Shown here piece by piece: positions 59,851 to 64,000 of a stretch of 64,000 bases of DNA; the stretch's first letter is position 1, and every line of letters begins with the position of its first letter. Source of the DNA: Plectrocnemia conspersa (Eukaryota > Arthropoda > Insecta > Trichoptera > Polycentropodidae). The notes beneath the pieces were generated by a model, which was not told where the DNA came from, searched no databases, and saw only the letters and a list, made by a program, of their open reading frames with translations. The position numbers and the translations under genes are program-made. The stretch spans positions 124,001-188,000 of the forward strand of contig VTFK01000474.1 of assembly GCA_009617715.1 (NCBI GenBank), given 5' to 3'.

Positions 59851-61195
59851 TGGAAATAATATATAGATCGATCAAAGTACTTCGAAGAACATTCAAAAAG
59901 TGTACTTCAAAGGAGATTAGGTTAATAACATATTTTTTAACATTTTCATAACAGATTTAGAAACTTTTTTTGATAAGGTTTTTAAATATTTAGATGCTTT
60001 ACATGCCAATTTTTTACTGCGTTTTTCAGAAATTTGCCTTCCACGGCTATATTCATATAATATTTATAAAAGATTATACATGAAATATAAATAGACATTT
60101 ATCAAAACATAGAAGCACATTAATAATACATTAATCATTTCTTATATTAGATATGCATATCTAAAATAATAATTGCATGTTTAATTAACAGTTAATTTCC
60201 ATGTCCTAATATTTTCTTTCGTAATAAGCTGAAAATTGTCATTTTTTATTATATGATTTATAGAATTAACATGAAAGATATTGACTCAAGTTTTCCTTGT
60301 CACAGACAAAGTAATAAAAACTTTCTTTCTTAAGTCATTGACCCTTGCATTCTTAATTTTTTGTTGACCAACAAATGTTTGAATAAGTAGAAATTAAGCG
60401 TTTGAAATCGGCATTCCTAGATTCGGCCATAAAACTTATATCGTTAAACATTGTTTTCAGTGTTAAACGAAAATCTCTGTTCCTTTTACTACTACTTAAT
60501 TTAAATACAGATTTAATTTCGTAGAAAGTTTTTTTAGAACTGCAGTAGTTTTAATTCGTATATATGTAACTTTTAACCAAAAATATGTATTAGAGAATTA
60601 TCAAGAAACCTTCAATTTCATATTAACACTAATCCTATAAATAACACTAATCTAGTATGCTATGAAAATATTTGTAGAAAGCATTTACTGCTAAAACTGA
60701 ATCTATCGTGGTGAATAATAAAACAATGTGCAAAAAAACATTACTAGTCACAACTATAACAGTTTAATAAAAAAATGATCAGTTTAAAAAAATTCTAGTT
60801 CCTTCTAAAATCATCTAAATTGTTCAAGAGATCAAAGAATAGTATGACGTTGGTCTCCGTTTTTTAGATTGTATATATTTCAGAACACTGTTGGTAACTA
60901 TAAAATTCAAAATTAAATCTATACAGATTTTTAATTAAAATGCACAATAGAATATTTGTATGTATGTATAATTTATAAATTATACATAAACACACAAGTA
61001 AAATTAAAAAGCAGCATAATTTTTTGCTTTACAATGATACTTTTACCAGTAAGTACCTATTTATTATTTAGTCTTATTATGATATAAACTAAAAAACATA
61101 TTTAATGCTTTAAATTCGCGCTACTGTTATGTAAAATATGTAATAATATTCATAATAAAATTATTTACTGGGTTCGTAAACCACTAAGTATAAAA
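59851..61195. other. AT-rich DNA, nothing recognised
   Basis: 60290-60560 is slightly more complex but gave no matchable translation on either strand. Confidence 0.45.
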
Positions 61196-61310
61196 AATCA
61201 TGTTTATAAATATATATTAAACTTGGATCACGATTGGGAACCACCCTTTAAAAAACCACGCTTGAGCAAGGTCACTCGCTCGCGCTTTTTTTTTGTTGTT
61301 ACTTGCTCGG
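61196..61310 (-). other. Possible hAT terminus beside a CTCGCTCGCGC-T9 string
   Basis: On the minus strand GGTGGTTCCCAATCGTGATC (near 61230-61252) resembles a hAT end (CAGnGGTTCCCAA type). Adjacent is GAGCAAGGTCACTCGCTCGC and then nine T (61286-61294). No partner end or duplication found. Confidence 0.25.
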
Positions 61311-62450
61311 TATATTGTAGTATTTTTTATAATAAAATTAAACTTTACAACTATTAAATTTTAATTTTAAAGAAAATAAATATTTTTGCAGAAATTGCAA
61401 TATTTAAGCAATATTGTTACTAAATGATATAGGTTGATTTATTACGATTCTTATAGTTTTTAATATACTTCATATGAACTCTTAAAAGATTTACTGGTAC
61501 TTATAAATGATTTTTAAATTAACACATAAATATGTAAATGTGTTTAGTTTATTGGCTTTAGGATCAGATCAAATAGTTAAAAAATCGCTGGTTTAAACGT
61601 CGATTTTAAACCAAATATTATAGGTGATTTTTCACACATTTATTACGTATTTAAGAAGGCGAAACGATATTTTCTAAATGCAGACAGCAATTGCCTTCTG
61701 GGAAGTTAGATTTTGATACCTGTAGTAATTTGAGAGTAGACTGTTTGATTATTGGCACTCGCAAAATTCTGAAAATAGAGCTTACATTCTATTTGTATAA
61801 AAATAAATACCCTTATTTTTTTCATTACTTTTAAAACACGATATTTGACATATATACTTGATATCACTAAAATGTAATGCTGTTTTAGTTTAATTTAATA
61901 TATTCAATTATAGTGTTTATTATTGATAAATTGCTTATGGCGACCCAGATGTAGCATTAGTTTTATATTTTTCTAATTTTTATTATCATAAATTAACTCT
62001 TATAAATCTTATGTAATAATATTTTTTTTGATAATATCCAGAAAGTCCTTGACATAATACTTTTATATGAGAACTGTATATTTCTTTATTTATATACAAT
62101 ATAATTTAAGCAATAATTAGAAACAAAAGGCACCTAAAAATTGATTAAATGAGCTTTCTTAAGTTGTAAGACTTAGTATAGTGTTACCCATTACTATTCA
62201 TAAGACATAATCTCTATTGAATGGATAGAATTTATATTCTTTCTTATCATTAAATAGTCGGTCAATATTTGGCTACCAGTGAAAGACGCATATTCAAGAA
62301 CACCCACAAGTCTTTTAATTAATTAGAGTAACGAATAAATTTTCTTAGCATCTTAGAAGCTCTCAACTCACATATAATACTTTTTATATTTTTATAGATA
62401 TACTAGAAATAGCATGTACATACATATAAATATATGATTTTGTCCAGTCG
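61311..62450. other. AT-rich DNA with a small complex patch
   Basis: 61655-61760 is more complex; no structure recognised elsewhere. Confidence 0.45.
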
Positions 62451-62900
62451 TATTTTCTGCACTTTATCCGAGCCAAATGACCCACTTCTGCAAATTGTCC
62501 ACCCTAGGCTCGGCACCTTGATATATTAATCCAGAATTATTCACTATAAATTCATCGTTATTTACAGTTATAACCCATAGGCGGTTTATTGCCGAAGGGT
62601 CGGACTACTGTTTTTTACGTCCACGCGCACTTTTATGAGAGAGCAAGCGGAAGATTTGTAAACGGTTCAAAAATACCATTTATTCCTCATCCCCATGCGC
62701 CCCCTAATGCTCTTAAGCTTAACTTTTATTCCCAAGCCTAGTGTTATTTATTGTGTTCGCCCGGACCATTTGCTGTTTCCTGAACGAACCGACTTTCCCA
62801 CTGCAACCGGTTACAAATTCAATTTCTCCTCCGGCTGCCGGAAAAACAACTTGATGGTGTCTCGGAAAATACCATAATTTAAATCAGGGCCACCTTGAAT
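62451..62900. other. G+C-richer island 28
   Basis: Unique block, densest at 62465-62520 and 62580-62860. A 60-codon plus frame (62695-62877) is not domain-like. Confidence 0.4.
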
Positions 62901-63880
62901 TATGCAAATTTTTCTACGAAAACATGACATTCGAAAATAAAAGAGAAAAATTGAGTCGTTCATCTTTATTATTTTTGAACATCAATGTTAACATGGACGA
63001 TAAATTGAAATCTCATGAAAACTGCCACTATTTACTATGCTGACACTTTATTATGTATCCATTATATTTTATTATCCTATCCTTCATTTCTGTGGTTTCG
63101 TCGTTCACTTTTGTCTGTCACATCCACGACAACATCAATTTTATTCTTGAGTGCATCATGCGACATAACAAACCATTAAACGAAATGGATCAAACAAAGA
63201 TGTATAAAATTTGTTAAAAATTTAAAACCCACACTTTAAAAAAACTAAATATTTTTTTATAAACTAAATTTTTATATACAAACTAAATATGCACCACACC
63301 GTATTATATATTTAGTTCTAAAAATACTCAATCACCTGAAAATATTTTTGTTCTGAAACTATGTTATTTTCTCTTGTTATCTAGTGCATATTCTGCCAGC
63401 TCTAAGCGTTTGATTAATGATCGAGCCTGGCGATCAAGATAAATGTTTCTATCCCGATACTATACAAAACCCCATCTGTGTTATGCTAACAGCTAACGGA
63501 TACGGACGAGTTAAACGATGTTTTTACAACTTATTATATAATTATAAAAGCTTTTTTGTAAAAAAAAAGTTTATAAGCATTTAAAGAATAGGCAGGTTGT
63601 TTAATATGCATTTGGCTTAAAATGTTTCAACACGTCCAAATAAATATATTTATTGTACAGTTGCAATTTATTAGTACTATTATTTTTGGTCAATATCAAA
63701 CGTTGGTGATGTTTAAAAAAATGTCTTATTATTACTTATTGCATTATTTTTAACATCCGAAGTTTAAATTTTTGTTTACATTTTCGTAAAAAAATTATAT
63801 CCGAATAATAAAAAACAAATTAAAAATATTTTTTATTTACTGTCATATGTCTAGCTGTAGTCACATATATTAGTCCTTTC
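62901..63880. other. AT-rich DNA with a small complex patch
   Basis: 63400-63520 is slightly richer in CpG. Nothing named. Confidence 0.4.
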
Positions 63881-63949
63881 AACGCCACGCGCATCATATG
63901 ATGCGCAAGTAAATCTACTGTCTAACGCCATGCGCATCATATGATGCGC
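63881..63949. repeat. Two direct repeats, each with the same 18-bp palindrome
   Basis: GCGCATCATATGATGCGC is a perfect palindrome at 63889-63906 and again at 63932-63949. Each copy is preceded by AACGCCAY (63881, 63924), giving a 26-bp unit at 43-bp spacing. The first unit follows TAGTCCTTTCAACGCC, which resembles a decayed piggyBac-type terminus (TTAA-CCCTTT form). This may be the edge of an element or satellite continuing beyond the window. Confidence 0.92.
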
Positions 63950-64000
63950 TAGTTAAAACCTTCGTTTTTTAAAGAAACGAAAAGGTAAAAATAGGCAATA

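Noticed and set aside
1..64000. Known insect microRNAs, tRNAs, rRNA and CRISPR arrays
   Set aside because: Scanned by eye for common seeds (let-7, miR-10, iab-4, bantam, miR-1, miR-276 and others), tRNA T-loop strings and regular spacer arrays; no acceptable match. A covariance-model search would be decisive.

Overview
This is a strongly AT-rich animal nuclear DNA window, most likely from an insect. The recognisable relics point that way: jockey-type and RTE-like non-LTR retrotransposons, mariner and rosa-like Tc1/mariner transposons, Buster-type and ZMYM1-like hAT elements, and piggyBac. The order cannot be fixed from the sequence. No bacterial gene organisation, CRISPR array, rRNA or tRNA is visible. 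I can support no intact host protein-coding gene. The longest open frame from ATG is 156 codons, and it overlaps an almost equally long opposite-strand frame in a CpG-dense island.

Two textures alternate. The first is AT-rich DNA full of A/T runs and short satellites. The second is a series of about thirty islands of roughly 200-800 bp, richer in G+C and CpG, non-repetitive and not coding-like. Examples are 1221-1620, 4041-4560, 7191-7860, 8731-9350, 12771-13200, 16671-17450, 21960-22340, 28431-28920, 29981-31570, 35081-35600, 36331-36840, 39331-39800, 46841-47470, 50101-50900, 59331-59850 and 62451-62900. I infer a gene desert, a long intron or the regulatory neighbourhood of a developmental gene. 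That inference rests on composition only.

Mobile elements account for most of the recognisable information. The best-resolved is a Buster-type hAT (53601-55078) with an exact 8-bp target duplication, inserted into an older RTE-like LINE (53160-55665). A rosa-like mariner with TA duplications (15565-16462) has lost the 3' third of its transposase. Other remnants are a DD34D mariner (2995-3545), a second mariner scrap (49585-49735), jockey/CR1-type LINE pieces (11941-12240, 21381-21800, 31680-32165, 33600-34440, 37400-37985), an RTE-like LINE (38230-39140), a piggyBac transposase (22640-23466) and three further hAT pieces (17998-18180, 20018-20345, 58600-59060).

Two short non-autonomous elements are well defined: a Tc1/mariner-like MITE (26620-26767) and a piggyBac-like MITE flanked by TTAA (47962-48166). 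Less explained are a family of clustered GTCAtaaGAGCGC-type motifs present in two copies (17631-17863, 20384-20621), a diverged two-unit repeat (10371-10901), and two identical 18-bp palindromes in direct repeat at the right edge (63881-63949). No new multi-gene system could be identified.
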